Made by a program: the position numbers and the translations under genes. Source: Pseudomonas viridiflava (GTDB taxonomy: Bacteria > Pseudomonadota > Gammaproteobacteria > Pseudomonadales > Pseudomonadaceae). From it: 45,385 nucleotides of DNA. Every line of letters starts with the position of its first letter. Position 1 is the stretch's first letter. Location of the stretch: assembly GCF_001642795.1 (NCBI RefSeq), contig NZ_LKEH01000043.1, forward strand, positions 249-45,633, given 5' to 3'. The notes under the pieces were generated by a model. That model searched no databases and had not been told where the DNA came from. It saw only the letters and a list, made by a program, of their open reading frames with translations. This document shows, one piece after another, positions 25,408 through 33,746 of the stretch.

Positions 25408-26301
25408 TCACGCCCCCTGTTCACGGGCATGCTCGATCAACACCTCGCGCAAGGCCTGAGCCGCTGCCGACAGCTTGTGATCAGCCAGCATCATCAACCC
25501 GATACGCCGCTCGATACGCGGTTCCACCAGCGGCACGCAACACGCGCCAAGCTCCTGCATCTGTTCAATGCACAGCGAAGGCACCGCGCTGACACCCAGA
25601 CCGTTGGCGACCATGCGCCCGATGGTCGACAGCTGATGACTCTCGAATGCCACTGACAGCCTGCCATGTCGTGACTCGATGGCGTGCTCCAGCAGCAGGC
25701 GCACGGCTGACGGGCGCTGCAGAGCAATAAAATCTTCGTTCAACAGCTCGGCCCAAGACACTTCAGCCCGTCCGGCCAGCGGCGATTCCGTGGAGACCAC
25801 GGCTACGAATCGATCCATGTAGAACGGCGTGAACGACAGCGCATTGCTCGATTCGGGTTCGAAGCCAATGCCCAACTCGACCCGGCGATGGCGCACCATC
25901 TCCAGAACCTGTTCGTTGACCACGTCATGCACCGCCACGTTGACCCGTGGATAGCGGCCTCTAAAGGTCTTCAAGGCACCGGGCAGGAGGTTGCCTGCGA
26001 ACGACGGCATGGCCGCGATGGACACGCGTCCCATCTGCAAGGTGAAACGCTGGCGCAGCAATTCTTCGGTATTGTCCCAGTCAGCCATCAGTTGGCGTGC
26101 CAGCGGCAACAGCGTCTCGCCCTCGGGCGTCAGGCTGACATTGCGCGTGGTGCGCGTGAGCAACTGACCGCCAAGGTCTTCCTCCAGACTTTTGATCGTC
26201 AGGCTCAGGGCCGGTTGGGACAGGTTCAGCCGCTCGCCTGCTTGGGCAAAACTCAGGTACTGCGCCACGGCCAGGAAAGCGCGAAGCTGCTTGACGTTCA
26301 T
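25408..26301 (-). CDS. LysR-family transcriptional regulator
   Basis: A 297-aa regulator with the LysR winged helix-turn-helix at residues 1-60 (MNVKQLRAFLAVAQYLSFAQAGERL, then LSQPALSLTIKSLEEDLGGQLL) and a periplasmic-binding-like effector domain after about residue 90. It is divergent from scoA with 126 nt between the starts, the usual arrangement of a LysR regulator and its target, so it probably controls scoAB and perhaps atoE in response to an intermediate of ketone-body or short-chain acid breakdown. The shared intergenic region contains an inverted repeat CCGGCA-GCACG-TGCCGG (26386-26402) close to scoA. Confidence 0.88.
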   Translation of the reverse strand: MNVKQLRAFLAVAQYLSFAQAGERLNLSQPALSLTIKSLEEDLGGQLLTRTTRNVSLTPEGETLLPLARQLMADWDNTEELLRQRFTLQMGRVSIAAMPSFAGNLLPGALKTFRGRYPRVNVAVHDVVNEQVLEMVRHRRVELGIGFEPESSNALSFTPFYMDRFVAVVSTESPLAGRAEVSWAELLNEDFIALQRPSAVRLLLEHAIESRHGRLSVAFESHQLSTIGRMVANGLGVSAVPSLCIEQMQELGACCVPLVEPRIERRIGLMMLADHKLSAAAQALREVLIEHAREQGA

Positions 26302-26427
26302 ACATTTATATTTCTTATCAATCGATCAGAAAAACAAAATTAACAAATCATTGCAGCCGAGAGAAGATGCAATCAACCCGATCCTCCGGCAGCACGTGCC
26401 GGTCACAACTATAAAAGGCGGATCATC

Positions 26428-27129
26428 ATGGCTGGACTCGACAAGCGAGTGGCAACTTACGAAGAGGCCCTCGCCGGGCTGACCGACAACATGACCGTGC
26501 TCTGTGGCGGCTTTGGCCTGTGCGGCATCCCGGAAAATCTGATCGCGCAGATCAAGCGCATGGGCATCAAGGGCCTCACGGTCGTTTCCAATAACTGCGG
26601 CGTCGATGGTTTCGGTCTGGGCATCCTGCTCGAAGACCGCCAGATCAGAAAGATGATTTCCTCCTACGTGGGTGAGAACGCCCTGTTCGAACGCCAGTTG
26701 CTGAGCGGCGAACTGGAAGTCGAACTGACCCCGCAAGGCACCCTTGCCGAAAAACTCCGCGCGGGCGGCGCAGGCATTCCGGCGTTCTACACCGCCACCG
26801 GTTACGGCACCCCCGTTGCCGAAGGCAAGGAAACCCGCCAGTTCAATGGCCGCAACGTGATCCTCGAAGAAGCCATCACCGGCGATTTCGCGTTGATCAA
26901 GGGCTGGAAGGCTGACCATTTCGGCAACGTGATCTATCGTCATACCGCGCAGAACTTCAACCCCGTGGTCGCCACCGCCGGCAGGATCACCGTGGTCGAA
27001 GTCGAGGAAATCGTCGAACCCGGCGTGCTGTTGCCGACCCAGATCCACACCCCCGGCATTTATGTCGACCGTGTGATCCAGGGCACTTTCGAAAAACGCA
27101 TCGAGCAGCGCACCCTCAGAAAATCCTGA
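26428..27129 (+). CDS. scoA: 3-oxoacid CoA-transferase subunit A
   Basis: A 233-aa alpha subunit that with the next gene moves CoA from succinyl-CoA (or another donor) to acetoacetate or a related 3-oxoacid. Family I CoA-transferase features are MTVLCGGFGLCGIPENLI (about 20-38), TVVSNNCGVDGFGLGILL and AGGAGIPAFYTATGYGTPVAEGKE (about 112-135). Following genes encode subunit B and a short-chain fatty-acid transporter, so the operon serves uptake and activation of acetoacetate or similar acids. AAAGGCGGA is before the ATG. SCOT is favoured over the AtoD type by the EGKETRQFNG region; moderately sure. Confidence 0.88.
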   Translation: MAGLDKRVATYEEALAGLTDNMTVLCGGFGLCGIPENLIAQIKRMGIKGLTVVSNNCGVDGFGLGILLEDRQIRKMISSYVGENALFERQLLSGELEVELTPQGTLAEKLRAGGAGIPAFYTATGYGTPVAEGKETRQFNGRNVILEEAITGDFALIKGWKADHFGNVIYRHTAQNFNPVVATAGRITVVEVEEIVEPGVLLPTQIHTPGIYVDRVIQGTFEKRIEQRTLRKS

Positions 27130-27188
27130 GGGCAACAGGCGCTTCACGAAGCAGGAATCGGCACACAACAACAAAGAGATTTCAGACC

Positions 27189-27845
27189 ATGGCACTTTCC
27201 CGCGAACAAATGGCTCAGCGCGTCGCCCGCGAACTCAAGGACGGCTATTACGTGAATCTGGGGATCGGCATTCCGACGCTGGTCGCCAACTATGTCCCGA
27301 CGGACATCGACGTCATGCTGCAATCGGAAAACGGCCTGCTGGGCATGGGCGAATTCCCCACCGAAGACACCATCGACGCCGACATGATCAACGCTGGCAA
27401 GCAGACCGTTACGGCACGCATCGGCGCATCGATTTTTTCGTCCGCCGAGTCCTTCGCCATGATCCGTGGCGGCCATGTGGACCTGACCGTTCTGGGCGCG
27501 TTCGAGGTGGATGTCGAAGGCAACATCGCCTCTTGGATGATTCCCGGCAAGCTGGTCAAGGGCATGGGCGGCGCGATGGATCTGGTGGCCGGTGCCGACA
27601 ACATCATCGTGACCATGACCCATGCATCCAAGGATGGCGAATCCAAACTGCTGCCCCGCTGCAGCCTGCCGCTGACGGGCGCGGGTTGCATCCGCAAGGT
27701 GCTGACCGACCTGGCCTACCTCGAAATCGAAGACGGCGCGTTCATCCTGCGCGAGCGTGCGCCTGGGGTCAGCATCGAAGAAATCGTCGCCAAGACCGCC
27801 GGCAAACTGATCGTACCGGATGATGTGATCGAGATGACGTTCTGA
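27189..27845 (+). CDS. scoB: 3-oxoacid CoA-transferase subunit B
   Basis: A 218-aa beta subunit. The N terminus holds YYVNLGIGIPTLVANYVP and the catalytic glutamate Glu47 in QSENGLLGMG, which forms the CoA thioester intermediate. Further on come GGHVDLTVLGAFEVD and the terminal GLSI-like GVSIEEIVAKTAGKL. It lies 59 nt after scoA and would form the heterotetramer with it. A palindromic repeat sits between this gene and atoE. Confidence 0.9.
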   Translation: MALSREQMAQRVARELKDGYYVNLGIGIPTLVANYVPTDIDVMLQSENGLLGMGEFPTEDTIDADMINAGKQTVTARIGASIFSSAESFAMIRGGHVDLTVLGAFEVDVEGNIASWMIPGKLVKGMGGAMDLVAGADNIIVTMTHASKDGESKLLPRCSLPLTGAGCIRKVLTDLAYLEIEDGAFILRERAPGVSIEEIVAKTAGKLIVPDDVIEMTF

Positions 27846-27883
27846 TTTCATAGCTGTCGGGTATCCGCTCCGCATCCAGATGC

Positions 27884-27998
27884 GGACGCGGAGCGTCCTG
27901 AACGGCATTGCCACGCGGAGCATGGGAACGATCAATGTGAGGCTGAATTGATCGTGCCGACGCTCCGCGTGGGCATGCAGCCGTGACGCTCCGCGTCA
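27884..27998. repeat. Complete palindromic intergenic repeat with two 52-53-nt arms
   Basis: The left arm (27884-27936, GGACGCGGAGCGTCCTG... to GAACGATCAAT) and the right arm (27947-27998, ATTGATCGTGCCGACG... to CTCCGCGTCA) are imperfect inverted copies separated by 10 nt. Each arm contains two GACGCGGAGCGTC-type sub-palindromes. Other places in the window carry single arms or decayed copies (23218, 24154, 36091), so this is a multi-copy family and this is its most complete member here. It lies between scoB and atoE. Confidence 0.85.
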
Positions 27999-28072
27999 CA
28001 TTCTCAAGCACACACCTAACGTCGCATCCCTCCAAAAAACATCCAATAATAATGACAACAGGACGCCCTCAG

Positions 28073-29491
28073 ATGGCCGCCAACCTTGAAGAAAGCCGCT
28101 CCGCCCGATTTGCCCTGCGCTGCGCCGCATGGGCTGAACGCTGGTTCCCCGACTCTTGGGTCTTCGCCGCACTGGCGGTGGTGATCGTCACCCTGGCAAC
28201 GCTGGCCATCGGCGCAAGACCTGCCGAAGCAGCGAAGGCGTTCGGTGACGGATTCTGGAGCCTGATCCCGTTCACCATGCAGATGGCGTTCGTGGTGATT
28301 GGCGGCTATGTGGTGGCCAGTTCGCCCCCTGCGGTCAGGCTGATTGACCGTCTGGCACGCATCCCGCGCAATGGCCGTTCGGCGGTGGCCTGGGTCGCAC
28401 TGATTACGATGCTCGCGTCGTTGCTCAACTGGGGCCTTTCCCTGGTGTTCGGCGGTCTGCTGGTACGCGCCCTCGCCCGTCGCACCGATCTGCGCATGGA
28501 CTATCGCGCAGCCGGTGCGGCAGCCTATCTGGGGCTCGGCGCGGTCTGGGCACTGGGATTGTCGTCTTCGGCAGCACAGTTGCAGGCCAACCCGGCCAGC
28601 CTGCCACCGTCGATCCTGGCGATCACCGGCGTCATTCCTTTCACTGAAACCATTTTCCTCTGGCAGTCCGGCGTGATGCTGGCGGCGCTGGTGGTCATTT
28701 CCCTGATCGTCGCCTACGCCACCGCGCCCGGCCCGAACAGCGCCCGTGACGCAAAGGCCTGCGGCGTGGACCCGGCCTTCAACCTGCCACCGCTGCCTGC
28801 CCGCTCACGTCCCGGTGAATGGCTGGAATACAGTCCACTGCTGATCATTCTGATGGTGCTGCTGGGCGCAGGCTGGCTGTTCAACGAGTTCTCGACCAAA
28901 CCTGCGATCACCGCAATTTCCGGGCTGAACACCTACAACTTCCTGTTCATTATGCTCGGTGCGCTGCTGCACTGGCGGCCACGCAGCTTTCTGGATGCCG
29001 TGGCGCGAGCAGTACCAACCACCACCGGTGTGCTGATCCAGTTCCCGCTGTACGGCTCGATTGCCGCACTGCTGACCACGGTCAAGGGGGGCGACGCGCA
29101 GACACTGGCGCATTACATCTCGACGTTCTTCACCAGCATCGCGTCCCACGACACCTACGCCATATTGATGGGCGTGTACTCGGCAGTGCTCGGGTTCTTC
29201 ATCCCGTCGGGCGGCGGCAAGTGGATCATCGAAGCACCTTACGTGATGCAGGTCGCCAATGAATTGCAGTATCACTTGGGCTGGGCGGTGCAGATTTACA
29301 ACGCCGCCGAAGCCTTGCCGAACCTGATCAACCCGTTCTACATGCTGCCGCTGCTGGGCGTGCTGGGTCTGAAGGCAAGGGATCTGATCGGCTTTTCGTT
29401 CGTGCAGTTGCTGGTTCACGCGCCGCTGGTGCTGTTCCTGCTATGGGCGCTGGGCACGACACTGACCTACACGCCACCGGTCATGCCCTGA
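28073..29491 (+). CDS. atoE: Short-chain fatty acid transporter, AtoE family
   Basis: A 472-aa inner-membrane protein with about a dozen hydrophobic segments. AtoE features are FADSW-like WFPDSWVFAALAVVIV at the start, NWGLSLVFGGLLVRALARR near 125, and the highly conserved GVYSAVLGFFIPSGGGKWIIEAPYVM near 375 and LINPFYMLPLLGVLGLKARDLIG near 420. It would take up acetoacetate or other short-chain acids for the CoA-transferase. Three starts are open (27983, 28052, 28073); only 28073 has a ribosome site (AGGA 9 nt upstream), so I use it. It lies 227 nt after scoB, separated by a palindromic repeat. Confidence 0.87.
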   Translation: MAANLEESRSARFALRCAAWAERWFPDSWVFAALAVVIVTLATLAIGARPAEAAKAFGDGFWSLIPFTMQMAFVVIGGYVVASSPPAVRLIDRLARIPRNGRSAVAWVALITMLASLLNWGLSLVFGGLLVRALARRTDLRMDYRAAGAAAYLGLGAVWALGLSSSAAQLQANPASLPPSILAITGVIPFTETIFLWQSGVMLAALVVISLIVAYATAPGPNSARDAKACGVDPAFNLPPLPARSRPGEWLEYSPLLIILMVLLGAGWLFNEFSTKPAITAISGLNTYNFLFIMLGALLHWRPRSFLDAVARAVPTTTGVLIQFPLYGSIAALLTTVKGGDAQTLAHYISTFFTSIASHDTYAILMGVYSAVLGFFIPSGGGKWIIEAPYVMQVANELQYHLGWAVQIYNAAEALPNLINPFYMLPLLGVLGLKARDLIGFSFVQLLVHAPLVLFLLWALGTTLTYTPPVMP

Positions 29492-29507
29492 CAGCAGGCA
29501 GGCCGAC

Positions 29508-29999
29508 TTACGCGCACTCGTCGCCATAGTCGGCCGCTGCAACCTGCGCCAGCAAGGTGCGCAGTTCCAGTGCCAGTTCAGGTCCCAACGCAGTTTCATA
29601 AGAACGCTGGGCCTGTTCCCACAACGTCTGGGATTCCAGCAGTTTCTCCACACCGGCCTGCGTCAGGCGCACCAGACGGCTGCGCTTGTCGTTCGGGTCG
29701 ACGTCCACCGACACCAGCCCTTCACGCTCCAGTGGCTTGAGATTCTGCGCCAGTGCCGAGCGGTCAATGACCAGAATCGTTGCCAGTTCGGTCATGGTCG
29801 GCGCCTGATTGCGGGCGATCTGCATCAGGATCGAGCGCTGCGTAGAGCGCAGGCCACACGGCGCCATGACGGCGTCGTACAGCTGACAGATACGTCGGCT
29901 CGCCCTGCGCAGACTGGTGGCATGGCAGATCACCTGCGCGGGAACATCCAGGCCTTCCGGAATGCGCAGCGTGCCGTTCGGAGTCAGGTCGTGATTCAT
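29508..29999 (-). CDS. MarR-family transcriptional regulator
   Basis: A 163-aa regulator with a winged helix at about residues 55-115: STQRSILMQIARNQAPTMTELATILVIDRSALAQNLKPLEREGLV, then the wing DVDPNDKRSRLVRLTQAG. The leading segment HATSLRRASRRICQLYDAVMAPCGL is the usual dimerisation helix and carries a Cys that could sense oxidants, as in OhrR-like proteins; this is a guess. The start at 29999 has GGGAG upstream; a longer frame to 30068 starts without support. It converges with atoE; its target is unknown, and it is not next to an obviously divergent partner. Confidence 0.83.
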   Translation of the reverse strand: MNHDLTPNGTLRIPEGLDVPAQVICHATSLRRASRRICQLYDAVMAPCGLRSTQRSILMQIARNQAPTMTELATILVIDRSALAQNLKPLEREGLVSVDVDPNDKRSRLVRLTQAGVEKLLESQTLWEQAQRSYETALGPELALELRTLLAQVAAADYGDECA

Positions 30000-30135
30000 A
30001 AGGGCTCCCGTGTTGAGAGCCCAATGCTGGCATATCCCCGCAAATTGAAACAGCACCTTGGGTCGCATTCACTGTTTCAGCGTATTTACGCAGCGCTGCG
30101 CCGTGTCGGAATGGCTGGCATCAGACTGAAGGGCT

Positions 30136-30456
30136 TCAGAACGAATAGTCGCGCTCAACCTTGCACACCCGCGTCGTGAACGCCTGATACCAGCGAGCGC
30201 GGCCCTGTTCGCGTACCTCGGCATGCTCGGCATGAGCCTTCCAGGCCCGAATCGCGGGCTCGTCAGCCCAGTACGACACGGTAATGCCCAGGCCGGTGTC
30301 GTCACGCGCCGACTCCACCCCGAGAAACCCGGCCTGCTGCCGGGCCAGTTCGATCATCCGGTGCGCGGCCGCACCATAATCCTGCCCGTCATCAGCGTTG
30401 CGCAGTGATGTAAACACCACCGCGTAATAAGGCGTGGGGAAACGCGAGGCGATCAT
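30136..30456 (-). CDS. Antibiotic biosynthesis monooxygenase (ABM) domain protein
   Basis: A 106-aa single-domain protein of the ABM/YgiN type: YYAVVFTSLRNADDGQDYGAAAHRMIELARQQAGFLGVESARDD, then GITVSYWADEPAIRAWKAHAEHAEVREQGR. Such small ferredoxin-like proteins act as dimers in haem, quinone or polyketide oxidation or have no known role. Its start overlaps the stop of the upstream glutaminase-like gene by 4 nt, so the two are translated together and may share a task. No substrate can be named. Confidence 0.82.
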   Translation of the reverse strand: MIASRFPTPYYAVVFTSLRNADDGQDYGAAAHRMIELARQQAGFLGVESARDDTGLGITVSYWADEPAIRAWKAHAEHAEVREQGRARWYQAFTTRVCKVERDYSF

Positions 30457-31175
30457 CGGGCGTTACCCCTGCACGCCTGAGCGAACGCCTTGATCAGCGC
30501 TGGCGTCCTGCCCAGCAACGCGGCGCGCTCGGGCTGAAACAACGTGGCGACGAAAAACGGATGGCCTTCCAGCTCCATACTGCGCACTTCACCTTCCGGA
30601 CCTCGCCCGCTGATTTTCATCGCAGCGCCGAAAACCTGCTGTTCCAGCTCACGCACAAGGCCGTAACGACAGTGATAACGCTCCTCGATTTCCAGTCTGC
30701 CGTAGGCCCGGGCAATCAATGTGTCCGGCAACAGATGAATCGGCGAAAGTGCATCGACCAGTGAGCAGCTCAGCGGCGCAATGATCGCGTTCGGGGCGTC
30801 CGGGGCCGATTCAGCGTGTTCGGCATCGCTCCAGCCCAAACCGTTGCGGGCAAATTCCAGCAACGCATGCTGAAACCCGCCGCAGGTGCCAAGAAACGGA
30901 ATGTGCTGTTCGCGCGCCAGACGAATCGCCGTCATCGCGCCCTGCATGTCCTGATAAGGGCTGCCCGGCACGCACCACAGGCCGTCGAACGCCGTCAGCC
31001 GCTCGCCATTTCCGATCTCAGGCGTTGGCAACCATTGCGCCTCGACCTTGACCTGCAACGCGTCGCCCACCATCTGCAAGGCCTGCGGTATCGCCTGATG
31101 CGCCGCGAACTGCGTATTGAAGTCTCCTACCAGACCGATTCGCACGATTGTGCCTGCCCCGCTAACTACGTCCAT
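30453..31175 (-). CDS. CTP-synthase C-terminal-like glutaminase homologue
   Basis: A 240-aa protein resembling the class I glutamine amidotransferase domain of CTP synthase: IGLVGDFNTQFAAHQAIPQAL at the start, CVPGSPYQDMQGAMTAIRLAREQ, and the nucleophile Cys98 in FLGTCGGFQHALLEFARN. The usual catalytic His-x-Glu of the FHPE motif reads FQPE here (Gln214, Glu216), so the triad lacks its His and ordinary glutaminase activity is doubtful. Families of this free-standing kind are known, some with selenocysteine at the nucleophile. The ATG at 31175 has GGGAGCA upstream; an ATG at 31199 is possible. It is coupled to the ABM gene. Confidence 0.75.
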   Translation of the reverse strand: MDVVSGAGTIVRIGLVGDFNTQFAAHQAIPQALQMVGDALQVKVEAQWLPTPEIGNGERLTAFDGLWCVPGSPYQDMQGAMTAIRLAREQHIPFLGTCGGFQHALLEFARNGLGWSDAEHAESAPDAPNAIIAPLSCSLVDALSPIHLLPDTLIARAYGRLEIEERYHCRYGLVRELEQQVFGAAMKISGRGPEGEVRSMELEGHPFFVATLFQPERAALLGRTPALIKAFAQACRGNAR

Positions 31176-31284
31176 GCCCTGCTCCCTTGTCGATGTCATG
31201 CGTGATGGGCAGGACTATAGACAGGCATCAGCGCAAGCAGAATGGGCGATCAGGCAAGCCATCCGTGCAGCAACGCACGACTTT

Positions 31285-32217
31285 TCAGCTGTGAACAGGC
31301 GTCAGCACCGGCTTGCCAGCGAAGAAAGCCAGCAGGTTATCATTGACCATCTGCACGCTGTCTTTGGAGGCCTCGGGCGACAGGCCTGCCACGTGTGGCG
31401 TCAACACCACATTGTCCAGGGTCTTGAACACGTCGGGTACGCGCGGCTCGTCGTCGAATACATCCAGTGCGGCTCCGGCGATCTTCTGCGCTTGAAGCGC
31501 GTCGACCAGGGCGTCTGTGTCAACGACACTGGCGCGGGCGATATTGACCAGAAAACCCTGCGGCCCCAATGCCGCCAGCACCGAGGCGCCCACCAGATGA
31601 TGGGTGCTGCTGCCGCCCGGCGTGGCGATGACCAGAATGTCCGACGCTTCGGCCAGCGCCTGCACCGAGGCGTGCCAGGTGTAATCGCAGTCGGACCGCG
31701 CCTTGCGATTGTGATAACCGATGCCGATGTCGAAAGCCGCAGCGCGCCGGGCAATCGCCAGCCCGACCGCGCCCAGCCCGATGATGCCCAGACGCTTGCC
31801 CGCCAGCGAAGGACGCACCACCTTGCGCCATTCGCTGCGGCGCACCGAGGCGTCAGCCTGGGGAATGTCACGCACCAGTGAAAGCAGCAATGCCAGCGCA
31901 TGATCGGCCACGGTGGACGCATTGACCCCGGCGCCGTTGGTGACAGTGATGCCACGTGCTTCGGCCGCTGGCAGGTCGACCTTTTCATACCCCGCGCCGC
32001 TCACGCAGATGATGCGCAGGTTGGGCAAGGCATCCATCTCTTCAGCAAAGAAGCCCAGCGGGCCACGCGTCACGACTGCGCTGATGGCCGGCCCGTGTGC
32101 GGCAATCGCTTCGGCGCGCTGCTCGGCTGTCGGTGCGCGAATCAGCTCGAAACCACTATTTTTCAGAATCGGCAGATAGGTATCCAGATTCTCGACCAGC
32201 ACCAATACCGTTGTCAT
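31285..32217 (-). CDS. D-isomer-specific 2-hydroxyacid dehydrogenase
   Basis: A 310-aa NAD(P)H-dependent dehydrogenase of the hydroxypyruvate/glyoxylate or 2-ketogluconate reductase type. The Rossmann motif is GLGAVG (148-153), the catalytic residues are Arg228 (NIARASVVD), Glu257 (DDEPRVP) and His275 (LTPHVAG). Basic residues after the second strand (HNRKAR, 169-174) favour NADPH. The substrate is not fixed by the sequence. The ATG at 32217 has AGGAG upstream; the open frame continues to 32331 but has no conserved residues there. It is transcribed away from the glycerophosphodiesterase gene. Confidence 0.87.
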   Translation of the reverse strand: MTTVLVLVENLDTYLPILKNSGFELIRAPTAEQRAEAIAAHGPAISAVVTRGPLGFFAEEMDALPNLRIICVSGAGYEKVDLPAAEARGITVTNGAGVNASTVADHALALLLSLVRDIPQADASVRRSEWRKVVRPSLAGKRLGIIGLGAVGLAIARRAAAFDIGIGYHNRKARSDCDYTWHASVQALAEASDILVIATPGGSSTHHLVGASVLAALGPQGFLVNIARASVVDTDALVDALQAQKIAGAALDVFDDEPRVPDVFKTLDNVVLTPHVAGLSPEASKDSVQMVNDNLLAFFAGKPVLTPVHS

Positions 32218-32538
32218 GCCCACTCCTGCCTGATGATCAAAACCCTGACAGTAACCCGAGTCGACGCGCTTGAGGAGTGACATTTTCCGAATACGCAGCC
32301 TGCGTTCATACAGCCGTCTCATTCGGCGCACAGACTGTGCGCCAGCCGTAGTGCGCCATGCAGCGATGACGTTGCGCTATCGTTGGGTGCCGTCAATGAC
32401 ATTCAGGACGACATCGTGCAACCGGGAACGACACTCCACTTGCCGTATCGAAAGCGATGTTGTTAATGCTTCAGGGTGCGCCTCTGTCGAACGGTACGAG
32501 GCGATCAACTGTTTTCTCCATTAAGGAATCATCAGCCC
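32218..32538. promoter_or_regulatory. Divergent intergenic region with palindromes
   Basis: No gene is supported in these 321 nt. The region holds a perfect 19-nt palindrome, GGCGCACAG-A-CTGTGCGCC (32325-32343), and a 13-nt one, ACGCAG-C-CTGCGT (32293-32305). The first shares its centre CAGACTG with the palindrome at 4735-4753. Both are possible operators for the dehydrogenase gene or the phosphodiesterase gene. Confidence 0.45.
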
Positions 32539-33693
32539 ATGCAAGGATTTTCCACTTTCCGGTTCACCCGAACGCCACTGGCTCGACTGCTGGCTGCCTC
32601 CGCCATTGCTGGTGTGATGCTGTCGTCAGGCGCAGCATCGGCAGCCGATGCGCCGGGCAAGGTGTTGAGTGAAAAACTGGGACTGCCATGGCCCGCAGTG
32701 GTGGCTCACCGGGGCGCCTCGTTCGATGCGCCGGAAGAAACCATACCGGCTTACACCTTGGCGCGGGATCTGGGTGCGGATTACCTGGAGATGGACATCC
32801 AGCGCACCAAAGACGGCGTGCTGATCGCCTTGCATGACGATGTGCTGGAGCGTACCACCAACATTGCCGAGGTTTTTCCGAGCCGTGCCAAGGACCCGGT
32901 CAGCACGTTTACGCTGGCCGAGCTCAAGCAACTGGATGCCGGTTCGTGGTTCAACAAGGCCTACCCGGACCGCGCCCGTGACAGCTACGCCGGTCTGCAG
33001 ATTCTGACGCTGGATGAGGTGATCGACATCGCCGAAGGCGGCGCGAACAAGCCGGGGCTGTACATTGAAACCAAGGTGCCGTCGCAGTTTCCCGGCGTCG
33101 AAGCCGACCTGAAGAAAGTCCTGGCCAAACGCGGCTGGCTGGCGCAACGCCCTGCCGCAGAGCCGGGGCATGTGAACGTCGCGCACATGCCGGGCCGTGT
33201 GGTGTTGCAGACCTTTGAAAAGCAGAGCCTGGAACTGCTGCAGAAAGAAATGCCGAAAGTGCCGAAAGTCATGCTGCTGTGGATCGGCAAAGGCTCCATC
33301 GAACCCAAGTCCGATGTGGCCTTCAAGGATTCAGGCATGAAGGACAAATCCAGCTATTACGCGACCCAGGAGGTCAAGTCGCCGGAAGAGTTCGAGAACT
33401 GGATCAACTGGGCCAAGGCGCATGGCGCCATCGGCACCGGCCCGTCGTCGCAACTGGCCAAGGGTGGCGACCAGAGCTACATGGACCTGGTCAAACCCTG
33501 GATGAACAACCTGACCCACGAAAAAGGCATGGTGATCCATCCGTATACCGTGGATGACCCGGCTGACTTCAAGCGCATCAGCCAGGATGGCGCGGACGGT
33601 TTCTTCACCAATCGCACCGCCGAGCTGTTGAAGTTCTATGGCCGTCCGGCCAAGGAAAGCATCGACACGATCCTCAAGCGCAACGGCTACTGA
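32539..33693 (+). CDS. glpQ: Periplasmic glycerophosphodiester phosphodiesterase
   Basis: A 384-aa exported enzyme that splits glycerophosphodiesters into glycerol-3-phosphate and an alcohol. The Sec signal ends near residue 36 (SGAASA-AD). GDPD motifs follow: AHRGASFDAPEET with His57-Arg58, EMDIQRTKDGVLIALHDDVLERTTN with Glu84, Asp86 and His99. Length and signal match the periplasmic GlpQ class rather than cytosolic UgpQ. AAGGA lies 11 nt before the ATG. It stands alone and converges with the TonB-dependent receptor gene. Confidence 0.88.
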   Translation: MQGFSTFRFTRTPLARLLAASAIAGVMLSSGAASAADAPGKVLSEKLGLPWPAVVAHRGASFDAPEETIPAYTLARDLGADYLEMDIQRTKDGVLIALHDDVLERTTNIAEVFPSRAKDPVSTFTLAELKQLDAGSWFNKAYPDRARDSYAGLQILTLDEVIDIAEGGANKPGLYIETKVPSQFPGVEADLKKVLAKRGWLAQRPAAEPGHVNVAHMPGRVVLQTFEKQSLELLQKEMPKVPKVMLLWIGKGSIEPKSDVAFKDSGMKDKSSYYATQEVKSPEEFENWINWAKAHGAIGTGPSSQLAKGGDQSYMDLVKPWMNNLTHEKGMVIHPYTVDDPADFKRISQDGADGFFTNRTAELLKFYGRPAKESIDTILKRNGY

Positions 33694-33704
33694 TGAGGTA
33701 ACAG

Positions 33705-33740
33705 ACCGGCTGACCGAGTCATGGGACACGGTCAGACGGT
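33705..33740. terminator. Hairpin between convergent genes, probable bidirectional terminator
   Basis: CTGACCG (33710-33716) pairs with CGGTCAG (33729-33735), and after one mismatch ACCG (33705-33708) pairs with CGGT (33737-33740). The loop has 12 nt. It fills most of the 53-nt gap between two convergent stop codons. There is no clear T run. Confidence 0.5.
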
Positions 33741-33746
33741 TGTCGA

